A stretch of 64,000 nt of DNA, from NCBI RefSeq assembly GCF_051014685.1, contig NC_135058.1, positions 17,610,811-17,674,810 on the forward strand, written 5' to 3'. This stretch comes from Ptiloglossa arizonensis. Taxonomy: Eukaryota; Arthropoda; Insecta; Hymenoptera; Colletidae. Shown piece after piece: positions 26,248 to 39,800 of the stretch. Below the pieces are notes generated by a model. That model was not told the DNA's origin. It worked only from the letters and a program-made list of their open reading frames with translations, and searched no databases. Each line of letters starts with the position of its first letter. Position 1 is the stretch's first letter. A program made the translations under genes and the position numbers.

Positions 26248-27970
26248 TGTTGTTGTTGCCGGCGTCGCCGGCTTCGTTGTCATCGTCGTCGTCGGTAGTG
26301 GCGGTGACGGCGGCGGCGGCATCGGTATCGGTATCGGTATCGGTATCGGCATCAGCATCGACGTCGACATCGGTATCGGCATCGGCATCGGTATCGGCAT
26401 TGGCATCGGCATCGTTTTCATTGTCGTCTCCGTCATCCGTATCGTCAACGCCAACAGCGTCGGGCAACGCGCAACAGCTTGTAATATCCTCCGGGAGACA
26501 ATGCGCCGGACCTTCGCCCGTGACATTACAAACTACGAATTTACTGCCATCAAATATTCCTCCTCCCAATTTGTTATCAACGATGACGCAAATGCCGCCG
26601 AACATGATGCCGATTTCTCCGGCCTCACAGACAATCGTGGTCGCTGTACCAGCAAATGCATCGAATCTACCGAACGTCCCTCCACCGAATGTGATACCAT
26701 CTGTAATGATGTCCGCACCACCTCCAGTTCATAACGTTCCGTCAAGTATTAATTCAGTTCCACCACCGAACTTAAATATCCCACCACCGAATGTGCCACC
26801 ACCTTCTATTATTCAAAATGCCGGTCCACCCCCTCCATTGCTGTCAACCAGTTATCCTCTTCCTAATCAAGTCACTCAGGTACCTGTGGGACCACCTAAC
26901 ATTCAAGTGCCACCACCGGTGAGGCCATTGACCGGTCAACAAGCTACCGAACAGCTAGGTACGACATGTCGATTATTTTCAATCGTTTCTTCGTTTCGAC
27001 GTATCGCTGCGCGTATCGGTCTTTAAGGGGAAGAATTTATTCGCTGTCAAAATGATTGCTCGTTCGAGTAATCGAGAGCGCATAAGCGCTTGCGATACGC
27101 CGAATACAAGACACGTGGGAGAACGTGAGATTTGCAAAAGCATATCTGTCGACCATCCGTGTAGATATACGTAGGTTCTACGCTACAGAAACAAAAAAAA
27201 AAGTTTTAGCGTTGTTACGCATGTCTGACAAAGGCTTCTAAGTGTGTCCCGTAGAGGCTGAGCAGCTGGCACGCATCGTCGCTGACTGCGGGGATGAAAT
27301 CGAACAGGAAGCGCGAGAGAAGAATGCCCAAGATCCTAAATTATGGTAACTACTGTCCTCACTGGTCCCCGTCTCGTGTCTTAACGCGTCGCGTAGCGTT
27401 ATCTCCTCCCCTCTTCGACTCGTGTACCGGTCGTTCTCTTTCAATTTCTCTAGTTTACGCGATAGTGGGATAGTGTATAATGCGATGCAATGAAACTCTG
27501 CCCTTCTATCCGCAACTGCGTTTAGTTTAGTATGTAGTAAAATTGTAGTATTAAACACCAACGACGTGGGAAGTTGTAATTGAAATTTAAAGTTCGTCGT
27601 CCGCAATTGTATCACGTGTCGAGATGCGGACGACGACAATCTCATTTTATCGTTTGTATATTGGTAATTGTTATGCATTTGCACGCAGTCGATCGATGTA
27701 ACACTGCCTGAAATAGTCAATGTAAAATTACCACTTTATTGATAGAATCGTTTTGTTAACGAAAAGTCGGGTGTCATTTTTTCGGCCAGTTCTCGGGAAC
27801 ATAACAGCTACCACTCACGTTACATTATCACTCGGTGATTTTTTCCGTAGCCGTTTCTTTACGCGTGATACCACCTTATTCTTTTTTCTTCTTTTCTATG
27901 TCATTTTTGTTGTTGTGGTTGTCGTCGTCGTCGTCATTGTTGTCGTCGTTGTATTATTGTTGTTGTGGTT

Positions 27971-28005
<35 letters not shown>

Positions 28006-29966
28006 TGTTGATGTTGTTGTTGTTTCTTTTTTCTTTTTTTTTTTGTATTAATTTTTTTCTTTAACAAAGGAACCTAATCTAGGAGAATATGTTACTCGTC
28101 AGAGTCTTAAGTATTGTTTTAATCAAGGTTTCTGCACCAAAAGCAAAGTGCAGCGTATCTGCAGTACAGGGGGTTGGTGGCAAAGTTCCGCGCTGAAAAG
28201 TCCGCCAGAGAATTTAAAGACAGCGGTGCGGAACCGTATTGTCCAGAAGAAGCTCTCAGTGACAACGACGACAGTGAACAAAGTCAGATGAATAGACACG
28301 TTTCTTCGCAAGGTAAGCGATCGGTTATCGAACATTAATCGTTACAGTTTGTTACAACGAGTGTATATACATATGTATGAGCACGTATATAAACAGAAAG
28401 GGAAAGAGAGTTTGACGATAATAATGATGATGATGATGATGAGGATGATGATGATGATGATGATGGTGATGATGGTGATGATGGTGATGATGGTGATGAT
28501 AATGATGATAATGATGATGATGATGATAATGATAATAATGATGATGACGATCATAATTATGATGATGAAGATGATAATGATGATAATTCTACAGATAGGA
28601 CAAAGGACGAAAACAAGGAAGAACGTAAACGGAAAAGACGTAGTCGTTGGGGCGATCCGGATAATAAAGTGTCTATAACGGAAATGAACACATTATCCGT
28701 GCGCAAACAAAACAGTGGTCTCTCGCAGCCGGGTATTGCAATTCCTGGGCAAATTGGACAACCAGCCGTTATAATTCCATCGTCGAAGGTTCAACACGCG
28801 AAAGCGAAGAATCCTATGTTGACAAAAATTTCGAGGAACGACCCTGCGTTAATACAATATGCTCGACAAACTTTCGGTACCTTAGATCTTACCGAAGAAC
28901 AATGGAAAAAAGCAGAGGATCATTACAAGGTAAGATTTTACTAATCAGTGATATCGTTGTACGATTCGTCTGCATCGTATTTTAACGCGATTAAAATTTC
29001 TATCAACCATCGTTTCTTACTCAGATAAACCTTCTCTATCAAAATCTATTGAGGAAAAGGGAAGAATTGAAACGCTTAGAGGCACAGGGGAAACATAAAT
29101 ACGAATACGATAGCGACGAAGAAACCGAAGGCGGCACTTGGGAACATAAGCTTAGGTCCGCCGAGATGGAAGCCACTCAAATGTGGGCAGAAGAGTTAAC
29201 TGCTCAGGCGGAAGGGAAGCATCATATCGGTGACTTTTTACCACCGGATGAACTTAAGAAGTTCATGGAACAGTACAATGCGGTTAAGCAAGGAAAGGAA
29301 CCTGACCTTAGCGATTACAAGGAATATAAGCTCAAAGAAGACAACATAGGTGTGTATCTGAAAGAAATTTTTCACGAGAATGCTTTCGTTCTCTCGAGTG
29401 TTAACAAACGTTTAAAAAAATTAGTTCTCATCCATTAGATTTGGCGAATTATTTGATAATCAACGGAACGAATGTTCGATTTCTCAGGATTTCAGATGTT
29501 GCAAAAACTTGGTTGGAGCGAAGGACAAGGTTTGGGTAGCGAAGGCAACGGTCGCATCGAACCTATTAACAAGTAAGCGATTTCTGGAATACAATTAACA
29601 TTTCATATGTTATTTTTTTTCGCACACAAGTGTTAATTTTTTCCGCGTTATAAAGCAATTTTATCACCGGGGAATACTTTCCCTTAGACAGTGTAAATTT
29701 TCGGTATTGAAAATAATGTTCTTTCTCAGGGCAACCAACAGATTCGATAGCGCTGGTTTGGGTTCCGAAAGACCGGACGGTGTATCCAGAGATGATGATG
29801 AATTCGATGCCTATAGAAAAAGAATGATGCTTGCCTACAGATTTAGGCCTAATCCATTGGTACGATATTATTGCTGAACACGAAAGAATAAGGATTGAAT
29901 TTGCTTTATCAAATAATTCGAGTGTCTTTTTTTTTTCAGAATAATCCTCGGAGACCATACTATTGA
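24598..29966 (+). CDS. SUGP1: SURP and G-patch domain-containing protein 1 (splicing factor)
   Basis: Nuclear pre-mRNA splicing factor that works with the branch-site machinery (SF3B1) and stimulates a DEAH helicase through its G-patch (family knowledge). Exons: 24598-24818, 25184-26958, 27255-27345, 28128-28312, 28595-28929 (or from 28397), 29025-29349, 29488-29572, 29730-29859 and 29940-29966. All phases agree, giving 1057 residues (1123 with the longer exon 5). Visible in order: a charged N-terminus ([15 protein letters not shown]), an RS/K-rich segment, long Pro/Asn (VPPPN) and Ser-rich low complexity, a SURP domain ([15 protein letters not shown] ... YLQYR), a basic NLS-like [23 protein letters not shown], a G-patch ([18 protein letters not shown]) and the diagnostic C-terminus [15 protein letters not shown]. 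It is longer than the vertebrate protein (about 645 residues) because of the low-complexity exon. Confidence 0.95.
25163..25183 (+). other. Alternative in-frame acceptor for SUGP1 exon 2
   Basis: Two acceptors, after 25162 and after 25183, lie 21 bases apart and both keep the frame from exon 1. Using the first would add seven residues (including NTFYYR). The second has the better pyrimidine tract and is preferred. Confidence 0.45.
25947..26440 (+). repeat. Coding TCG trinucleotide and TCGGTA/TCGGCA hexanucleotide tract in SUGP1
   Basis: About 500 bases of (TCG)n, (TCC)n and a GGTATC/GGCATC hexamer read in the SUGP1 frame as long poly-Ser followed by alternating Ser-Val and Ser-Ala. The frame stays open throughout exon 25184-26958. 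The opposite strand is also open (Asp-rich), which is a shadow of the repeat. Confidence 0.93.
27907..28022 (+). repeat. (GTC/GTT)n trinucleotide tract in a SUGP1 intron
   Basis: A GTC/GTT/GTG-rich tract lies within the intron 27346-28127, between the two halves of the SURP-coding region. It is outside the reading frame of the gene. Confidence 0.93.
28421..28590 (+). repeat. (GAT)n tract directly upstream of a SUGP1 exon
   Basis: GAT/AAT/GGT triplets, open in the SUGP1 reading frame from 28393 up to the exon that starts at 28595. Whether it is intron or a poly-Asp-coding exon depends on which acceptor is used (after 28396 or after 28594). Confidence 0.9.
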
Positions 29967-30125
29967 GAAAATAAGTACCAATGGATTGTATTTATGACAT
30001 TATATATCTAAATTTTCTATTTAGTTGGAGAATGAATCATCGTTATTTTGTATATTTGAAATTCTGCAAGCGTACAAAATTACGCCTAAAACATGTTATC
30101 TGCCCGAAAAAGGGTAGTATGATTC

Positions 30126-30131
30126 AATAAA
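30126..30131 (+). other. SUGP1 polyadenylation signal AATAAA
   Basis: AATAAA located 160 bases after the SUGP1 stop codon, in an AT-rich 3' UTR with a GT-rich stretch following. It is the most likely cleavage/polyadenylation signal. Confidence 0.65.
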
Positions 30132-33100
30132 CGAAGTCTCAAGCTTGTTTCTACGTCTACGCGTCTGCATGTTCCTTTATGCGTTTATGCGCGTATTTTG
30201 AGATAAAGAAACTCGACGTAAAGATCGCAATTTTAACAAAGTAAAATTCTCCTTTTTAAACGCACTATATTATATGTGCTTTCTATTGGAGCATTCGATC
30301 GTTGAATTATCCAATGTTCGTGTCTCGAATAAAATGAAATTTTGCATTGCGCGATTCTTGAGTACAAAGCGTGAAACGTTCCAGTGTCTGTATGCCTACA
30401 CGTATATACGAGACGCGTGCGCGCGCGGGGCTCTTCCGAAGGCTGCAAGACCGATCAAGCGCGTTTACCTCAAGGCGATATTAATAACATTCACCGAAAG
30501 TCGGAGTTCGCGATCGAGCCTGTGTTTTATCCTTTTTCAATCAACCGAAGAGTATTACGGTAGATAGAACAACGTAAGCAACGAGTGAACAGGTAAGCAG
30601 TCAGTTGACCGGTCGATCAACGTATCAACTGGTATCAACTGCCCTGACTACAAGCTTCGCTCGCTCTTACTCTTATTACGCCCCTCTTCCACGTTCGACC
30701 ACCTTTCGAAACGTTCAAGCATCGTAGTCGATAAACGAACCCAACAACCATTTACTTATAGATCAATTTTTACCCGTCTAATTTCCTTTCTCCTTATTTC
30801 CTACGTGTTGTGTATTTTCGTCGCGTTTGTTTTTTCCTCGTATCACTTTCGTTCATCTTATCATTGTTTCTCATTTCCTCACTCTTCCCCTCCCACTTCC
30901 CCTCGTCTTATTTTTCATAGATCACCTTTCTTATTCCTTTTCATTTTCCTCCAATAGAATTTTTCATTTTTCTATTTCTTCGTTCCCGAGGTCGTCTTTG
31001 GTATTTCAATGTATACTTGGCGTCGATGCGGCCTAATAATCACGGAATGCACATTTCACGGCAAGTCCGAGTAGCTACATATACATATGCTCGCTTCTCG
31101 ATGAACGCGTCGTCGACCATCGAATCAATGTTTAAAGAACGCAAGAAGTTCAAGCGTTTGTTCAAATCTAATAACAGTGATGCTTGTTTTTGAGTTTTTC
31201 ATTGAAAAACGAAAAATTTTTTTGGAGCGGTGAATACGAGCTTCGAATAAATTTCCAATGCGATACTTGTACATAAATGTCAACGACAATTTCATTCGAT
31301 TTTCAATATCTAACAAGTGCTTTGCTCAAATAATCGACTTGGTTGTTTTACATAAAAATTTCCAGTTTTCCACCTTTCGTTCGAACAATAAAGGAAAGGA
31401 AAGGAATGCGGTTGCAAGAAAGCCACTGACGACCGTTGTCCGTATGGATATTCACGTTGCTGGAAACATACGTACGGAAATCCAATAAAATCTCTATTTT
31501 AATCGCAAAAAGTCTATTTGATTCGACTAAGACAAATTTGACGAAATGTGTTTACACTTTCTTTCTCAGATAGACATAATAACGGTTACTGTTCCTATAT
31601 ATTGTATTCTGCATTTTATTTGTTGCACCCTCGATGACAAGCGCATTCGGTTTAAAACGATCTATGTATGTATGATTATCTTTCCAATCGTACAATTATT
31701 ATTAACTCGATCGATTCTAAAGAGAAACGATTAGCGTTCAATTCGACTATGTCTGAGGCAAAGTTTACGGCACAGCGCACATACAATCTCCATGGATCGA
31801 CTTGTAGAATATTAATGTAGAGTAATTTAGTCGCGAACACGTTACTTTTCTTTGCTCCGATCAAGTCCACTCAAATTTTGTAAATGTACCCGTTGCAGCT
31901 CACTGGCTAAAATTTATGCGGCAGATCTCCGATTCCGGTCTGTTCCACCTTTCTTTTCAGTCGTGTTATTCCCATTCGTTTCTCGTCAACGCTGTAACGT
32001 CGGGCAGAAAGGGAAAAGTAGCGAAGGAAAGGAAGGATGGCGTGGAGGGGTTGGGTGGGGGGCAAGGGCAATAGAACGGAATGGAATAGAATAATATGGA
32101 ATGGAACGGAGCAGAACAGAAGAGAAGACAAGAGAAGAGGACGGAACGGAACGGAACAGAATGGGACGGGACGGGACGGGACGGGACGGGACGTGACCGG
32201 ACGGGACGGGACCAGACCGGACGGGACGGGACGGGATCAGACCGGACGGGACGGAACGGAACGGAATGGAACGGAACGGAACGGAACGGAACGGAACGAA
32301 ATGGAACAAAACGGAATGAATTTAAACGGATCGAATCGTTTCAGATCGGATCACAGCTTTACACGGGGAAAGGACGGAAAGAGACCAGAATGGTCGGCAG
32401 CAGATCAGTGGGGAGAGGCATAGGTACTCCTTCAGCGTGGACACGTATGTACGTGAAAGTAACTCTTACAGTTCAGCGGCGATCGTATACTTGTGGTGTT
32501 TTATGGTGTCGGTGGTTCCGTCGTTCACCGCGAAGTCAAGATACGGTACGCGCAGCCGTCTACCGGTGTAAATTTTGTTAGGAGAGGGACGAACGGGCAA
32601 TCGAGAAACGCAAGAACAAGTAGGGGTGATAGAACCGTGTATGGCACGAGCCTTGCGCGGTTCTCTGATCCGTACCGATAGACGAAACCTACATAACGCA
32701 AAGACCAGCGGGCGAACTCTGATCGAAGGCAGAGCGAGGACGTTTCACGAGACTGTGCGTTGACCAACGGATCGACGAGTTGCGGTTATCGATTCATGGC
32801 AGATAAATATTAATTTTGATTTCGTCTGCCAAGCGGTAGCGTATGTGCAGGTGCGCATACAATCCCAGGCTTCTGGGTTTTCATATCACATTGGTCTGCG
32901 GCTAATAAAACGCGCTGTCTTGCGTTTCTTGAATTGTCATACACGACCGTATTTCGAGCGAAAGTTTTCCAAGATACTCTTTCACGATCTATTCTTCTGC
33001 CTTTTCATTTTCTCTATCTTCCTCGTCCGTATACCTGTAAGCTGTAGCTATCGATGAATCAAGAGGAAAATTTTACGGCATGTACCAAGGACCGGTGCTT

Positions 33101-33893
33101 CCTTCTTCAGGGAGATTCAAAGTTGTGAGATCAACGAGTGAAACGAATAAAATAAACGGATATTAAGAAACGTAAAGTGTCGAATAAGTTATGATATTGC
33201 TGTAACAAGGGAAACAAAACAGCATAAAATCGATGAACTCAATATTTGGTAAACACTTTAACTCGGCTGTTCACGATTACGCTGTTGGAAATCAGGTATA
33301 CAAGCATACTTGGAACTAATACCATTTTAAGGAGGATCGAAAAAACGATATTGGGCCACTGTATTCGATTCGTTACAATTAATTGTCAACGAACAAGAAA
33401 TGGATAACCTTTAAACGAAAACCATTTCAGTTATTTTTGCGATCGGTACAATTGCATTACAAGTTTCCATCGTGAGTGATTTGTGTCCCGTGAATCTTTC
33501 TAATCTCAGTCGCTTTGTTATCGAATGACATCGAGGTCGAGAACGAGATCGAACTCAACAATCGAAGAAACATTTCTATCCGATTGTTTACACCTTTGTG
33601 TCGAAGCTTGTTTTGTTTGGTGCATTTTTCGTACTTTGCGTATATTAATGGTACATGGATGTTCCGCTCGAAGAGAAGAGGAACATTCTGTACACGACCA
33701 GTTAATCGAACATAAAGTGATCTTCATCGGTAGTGTCTGTACGTGTTTGTGAAATTACGTATCCCTCTTCCATTTTTTGTTTCTATCTTCGATCTTTTCG
33801 TTGTCGTTGCCGTTGCCGTTGCCGTCGTTATTGCGTTCGCGTCTATTTCTTTCTATATATCTATCCCCTTTTTTTTTCTTCGATTTTTCGAGT
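30132..33893. other. Intergenic region and probable 5' untranslated region of the fibrinogen-related gene
   Basis: No supported coding region. It holds a pyrimidine-rich block (30.8-31.0 kb) and the pentanucleotide array at 32140-32300. Non-coding 5' exons and the promoter of the downstream secreted-protein gene are expected here but could not be defined. Confidence 0.5.
32140..32300 (+). repeat. (ACGGG)n / (ACGGA)n pentanucleotide array
   Basis: About 30 five-base units arranged as an ACGGA block, a central ACGGG block with two ACCGG/ACCAG interruptions and another ACGGA block. Degenerate GGAAC units extend it leftward to about 32070. Open frames on both strands over it are artefacts. Confidence 0.95.
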
Positions 33894-36800
33894 ATGAAAG
33901 AGGCTATAATCATTACCACGTGCCTATTGGGTTTCGTGTTCACTGGAAGTCCTAGACTACCCAGGACCTCTGCCGACGAACGTAATACCCGTAATGTCAG
34001 TAACAATGGAGGCAACGTCACTGGAAACACGATGCCGATACCTATCCGCAATCCTCAGCGAAATAGGTAAGCTGGTGTAAGCTGTTATAATCTGTCGTAA
34101 GCTGCTACATATGTTCGTTCCATTATCTCGAGAATCAAAAACCGAAATTCGTGGCTCAACGTGTTCGCATGCGTATTTAAATATTTCAGTGAGACGAATT
34201 CCGTCCCGAATTTCGAACAAGTGACCCAGACCCTCAGGTTTGTCCTTTAAGAAACACGTTTCTCGAAGAACTTTTCATTCTTGATAAAAGCTCGTGCTTC
34301 CTTGAACTTGGTAGCTCGTGCTTACTCGTTTACTTATACATTACATAGGTGTGTATCTTGTTTCTATAATGCTACTCGTTCAAAGTTCAATCGGCGGCAA
34401 AAGTAGATGGAAAAAGTAATCGTCCTGAAAGGTGATATAAAAACTGTACGCCGTAGTTTGTGAATTTCGCTGATATTTGCTTGTCGCTTCGATAATACGT
34501 AGGTGCATACGCGTCATCTTATAGATGCTCGCATTCAGGTTTTCTACTTACATTTGTAGCGTTCGTGGCAACATATAGGTATAACGATGTATGCGAAATT
34601 ATACCGAATTGTACTTGTCTCTCTTTTGTAAAGTAATCAGGCTACGTTATTGTACACGTACATACGTATATGTAGACGTTCATTGTATACCCATAGATAA
34701 ATTTTAAACTAATTTCATCGATCTTGGCTCGATTTTTCACTTTGTAATGCTAATAGCATCAACAATCAAGGATCGATTTATTAACGGGAATGAAAGTGCC
34801 GCAAATCTTGCGATCACGTTTTAATCGTAAGAAATCGAAGCAAGAATTTCCGCTATTGTATCGAACAGGTTTGTACTCTCCTTTTTCTCGCTTTCTCTTT
34901 TCATCCTCTCGATTCGGGCGGTGTGTAGCACTGTACACCTACAATATACCACAATAAATCCTCCTGTCGTGTCGTGTTTGTCTTGCGTTGTACTGTCGCA
35001 CTGTCGGCTTACGTTAGTCTTCCACTTATGTAACTTTACAAAACAACGCGAAAAGTTTTGCTTTTCAATCGGAGCGGTCCTTCTACAGATACCGTTTACC
35101 ACGTGACGATAAAGAAATAATACTTTTATCGCTTGTGTAACGAAATGCTATGAATTTTACAAATGGTCTAGGTGCCATTCTCTTTCGTCTTCTACGGTTT
35201 GACAGTTGTTTTCTGGACTTCCCTTTTTCTAACAAGGTACTAACGGTAACAGGACACGCGTACAGATAATTTGAAAGTGCAGCGACATAGTTTATAACGA
35301 CCGTGTCAAGAGAATGCTACAATTCGAAAGAACCTCTAACTTTCGAAAGAAAAAGCCTTCGTTAAAACTATCATTATGCAAAGGTGCTATGCGTTTCAGT
35401 CGGACAAGCGTATCGTAAGTATCGAAAAAATATATTCCGCTATGATCGCATTATAACTTAAGTCGAATACGCAAAGATGTATCGGGGTTTTCCGGTAAAA
35501 GGGTGCTTAGGAAAATAAGAGAATCGTTACGATATATGCGACCGAAACGTAATTATTTGGAGTGCAGGTGTTTCGTCGAAGCCGTTCGTTTCGTTTGCCA
35601 TTCTGTCTTGAATTTTTAATTTCTTAAAATGGATAAGATTGTTGAGACTACTGTTTCGTGAATCGTTTTAGTCATCGTTCTCGTCGAATTTAACTTCGTG
35701 TCCAAGTTATCGAATCGAATAAGTTCGAACAAATAACCATTTCCCTTTTGTTGAGATTCCGGTTACTCGGTCTCGTTGCTGTCCTTCGTCGGTTTTTCTA
35801 TATTCGCGCGTTCACTCGCCAAATGGCAATTGTTTGTGCATTGTTGACGACGACGATGACAAAAATAATAACAACGACAAAACCATTCCTATCGTTTCCA
35901 TCGGTATTGTATAATTTAGATCAATGTTATTGTTTACGCTAATTCGTTTAAAATTGAATTGGATGACGTAACAATTTTCGTTTTTGTCACTCGCGTATTT
36001 ATACGTGTGTATCCTTATCCGATGAGGTACAAATGCCGTGAAAATTGACAAAATAGCAACAAATTGCTTTACGTTCTGAATCAAGTACCTACGTATTATA
36101 CTTTGTGCGACACGAACTCTTACATTCGCGAAAGTTTCTTCGTAATTCACTATGGTCTTCATCTATTCGTTGCAAATCGGTTAACACGGGGAAACTCAAA
36201 ACTCAATTTCGTAAATTAAGTGGTAAATTCGCAAATACTTATTTCTTCAAAAGTCAATCGCTATTTTATTTAAGCACAGTAACAGTCGTATCGTCTTGGT
36301 TGAATTTGAAACAGGGTTTCTTTTTTACGAGTAAGTACATACATACATGCGTACATACATACATACATACATACATACATACATACATACATACATACAT
36401 ACATACATACATACATACATACATACATACATCGTTAAAAATCTGAAGTTTTTCATAATCGATATCTTTCTTTTTGCGTCTTCTCTAAAAATGATAGAAA
36501 CTTGTTACAATTTTGATGCGTTTTTTTTATCACATATCGTTCAGTGTTAGCGTTATGTCAATTGTAAAATACGACACTTGTAGCTATAAAGAATTGGTTT
36601 AACTTACGAGCATGCAGAAGCGTTTCGTTTTCCTTTGCTTCGTTTTAATGTTCATTAAATTCCAGTTACGAGAATAATTTGTTTCTGCTTTCTCTCCCTC
36701 TCCCTTTCCCACTCCCAGTCCCACTCCTTCGGCTACCCACCCCCACCCACTCTCTTTTTCATTCTTTCTCACGCGCGCGTACGTTACAAAAATGAAAGGG

Positions 36801-39800
36801 TTCGCAACTTTTTCCTTTCACCTTATTATCGACTGTACGTGTAGATCGTTTTAGATCTTGTACTTTTTGGTGGAATTATATTTATAATACGTTACATTAC
36901 ATACACATACCTACCTACGTGAGCGCGTATAGGTATACCTTTTATAGACTTTGGGGTATTCCGCATCAAGCGTTACCAGCTGCTTTCTCTAAAATCATTA
37001 GAAATAGCAAGAAAATTCTTTCTGTTTCATTGTACGGCTCATCGGAGTGTTTACCGTGGTATATATACACGTACATATGTACATAAATGTAATCAGGAGA
37101 GAGCATTTGAGGAAGCGAGGGGAAACGATGACCTTTTCCATGGATTTGAGAATGGAACGCTATACGCGTAAAATATCGCACTTTTGAGTAATCTTTTCGA
37201 AGGTAAATAATATTTGTTCGAAACCTATTTTGGAATTCTGCATAATGAAGAGAGTTCAATGAAAAATAGCCCTTCATCGAGATGAGTGGGTTTTGTACGA
37301 AAAACTGAATCGCTACGCATCGAAATTTTTTTCTACTTTTATCGATGGTATTTCCAACATTCGAATAATGTTGTTTGAAATATCGATGTACAAGAAGAAA
37401 CAATTTTCATGTTCGTGTCTTCGTTTACTTCGTTCATATTATTTTTACTGTGCGAAATTAGAAAAAAAAGAAATATTACCAAGTAAATTTAATATATTAA
37501 ATTTTTCAATATTCAGAGTATAGATATTTAAGAAATTATATGCACATACATCCTTTTCTTTCTTTTTAAGAATGAAACGACATAGAAATTGTTGCATTTT
37601 CAGGTAAATCTTCTTCAAAATGAACAACATTCGTTCACGTTAATTGTTATCTTTAATATTCTTATCTCTAGTACATAATTAAAAAGTCTGTTGAAGAAAC
37701 GGTTACACGTTGTATGAATTCACGGACGAAATTAGTAGTCGGTGCTCTCTTCTAATTTCAATCGGTACATTCTTGAACAATATTGTGAGAAGGACACAAA
37801 GGGAACGGAAAGAGAATTGATCGAATCACAAGGATAGAATGACGCCAGTGGGGCACTAGTTCTTTGGTTGCGTAACGAACCCCCGAGCTCTAGTTATGAC
37901 AATACGATTGCACAAGCTCTACTAGATTCCTCGGAAGGAAGGAACGAACGTCGATCAGATTATGCACATATATATGTATGTGTTTGGACGATCTGTAGAG
38001 GGTGTGCAAAACAATTGAAGAGAACGTATAAAAAACAGGTATAATAAACATTGGTTCAAATATAATACATTTCCAAGTTATAAGACGTTTCTACCAGTTA
38101 AATATTCCTTGTACCTACAATAACGTACATATACAACCGAACATCGAGCATTATTTTTCATCCTACGAATCGATGAAGATTTGCGTTCGTTATTAAAAGA
38201 TCCGATGTTGTAAAATAATTGTTTCCTATGTGACGTCGTTCTTTAGTCGCCTTTAAACTCGTTCCGTTGTAACTATCACTTTCGCCTTACAATCCGTTGT
38301 TTCTTTTGCAAACATTCTTATAGGTATTTCCGGTCGCGGAATGTCGTCCATTCTGTGCCACAAAACATTCCGCTTCCACTTTTCCACTGTCAGTTCCTAC
38401 TTTGTAGCCTTTCGATTCGTGATACTTCTTCCACGAAAATAATTTTGATAATATTCGTGTCTGCTTTCACCGTGCGGATGTTAAAAATGTTAATTCGGCA
38501 CGAAGAACAGTATTATATGATTTACAAAATTCACTCTCCCTCCATTGTATTTCCATTGAATATTCTAGTTTCCTTTCGATGTTATCGATCATATTAATAA
38601 CAATAATCATCGTATTAACCACAATATAACCGCGCTACGGTTCTTCTTCGAACGCAAATATTGTATTTTTATTTACGCACGTACGCGCGCGCACACACAC
38701 ACATACACTTTATACCGATGTGCATACGTGTACTTTAATTCACTTGTCGATGTTGAATGAAACATTTGATGTTCGAGGAACGGTAAATATATAGTATGTT
38801 GCGAGAATGTGGCGCGAAAACAAGGACAGACAAGTCGAGAAACTCGAAGCGACTTAGAAATAGCTAACTAAGCGAATCATAACTGGGTTAACCTTACGTA
38901 AGCGTACGTAAAACTCGATTTTCATCGATACATCGGCCTTCTGGATTTCTCGTAATAATTCCTACGAGGTAAGATCTTGTACGATGCTGGATGAACGTAT
39001 GCAGTGCTCTATAACGTTGATGTATACGTATAACCATGTATACACGCAATTGCTTCGAAGACTTGTAACGGTACGAATAAATTATATACTTAAGCGTACG
39101 TAGAATATTAACAAATTTACCAACGTTATACCAACGAAATCCGTTCCAAAGTGATATGAAAAACATCATTTGCTTTATGCATAAAGAAACGCTATACCTA
39201 ACGTTGTAAGAAATGTATCTTAATTTTTTTTCCTATTTTAACCAAGTTCTACATTTGGCGATCTTTGTGTTGCAAAAACGTTTCGGAGTATCAGTTCTAG
39301 CAGCAAGGTATTATACAAAAATTCAGCGTTTTCTCTTGTCATCGATTATTCCAATTTCGTTCCGCATTTATTATACCATCAAACTCGTGTCGCAAAGTCG
39401 TAATTCCTAACGTTAGAAAGTCGTATGTGACCATACACGGTAAACTGTGCGCTACAAGTGTAATGATATAGGAAAAGGATGCAAGGGAAAAACTGAAATC
39501 TGGTATCAATTTTCTTGATTTTGATAATATTATCAGCGGATTTTGAATATACTTTCTCGTGGTAATGGACAATTTCATAACACAGCCACGTCCAAATTTA
39601 TTTTTTATTGTTGGTAACATTGAAAACTGCACGATTCGAACATTTGGTCAGCAGATTTGATAAGAGTTCGTCTATTGCCTTTTACGTTTGCCTTAAGAAT
39701 CTTTGTACTTTTACGATATGAATCCATCAGACAGAACTTTTTTGCAGTTAAAATTTTACACAAAATTTTTTTTAATACAAGTAAGACAACTAGCTGTAAC

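Noticed and set aside
25742..26605. Minus-strand open frame of 287 codons, Asp-rich, opposite SUGP1
   Set aside because: It exists only because the TCG/TCGGTA repeats of the SUGP1 exon are open in several frames. It has no independent motif or splice context.
25943..26734. Second plus-strand open frame (Val/Ile-rich) over the same repeats
   Set aside because: Frame-shifted shadow of the repeat-rich SUGP1 exon. The true frame is fixed by the downstream splice phase.
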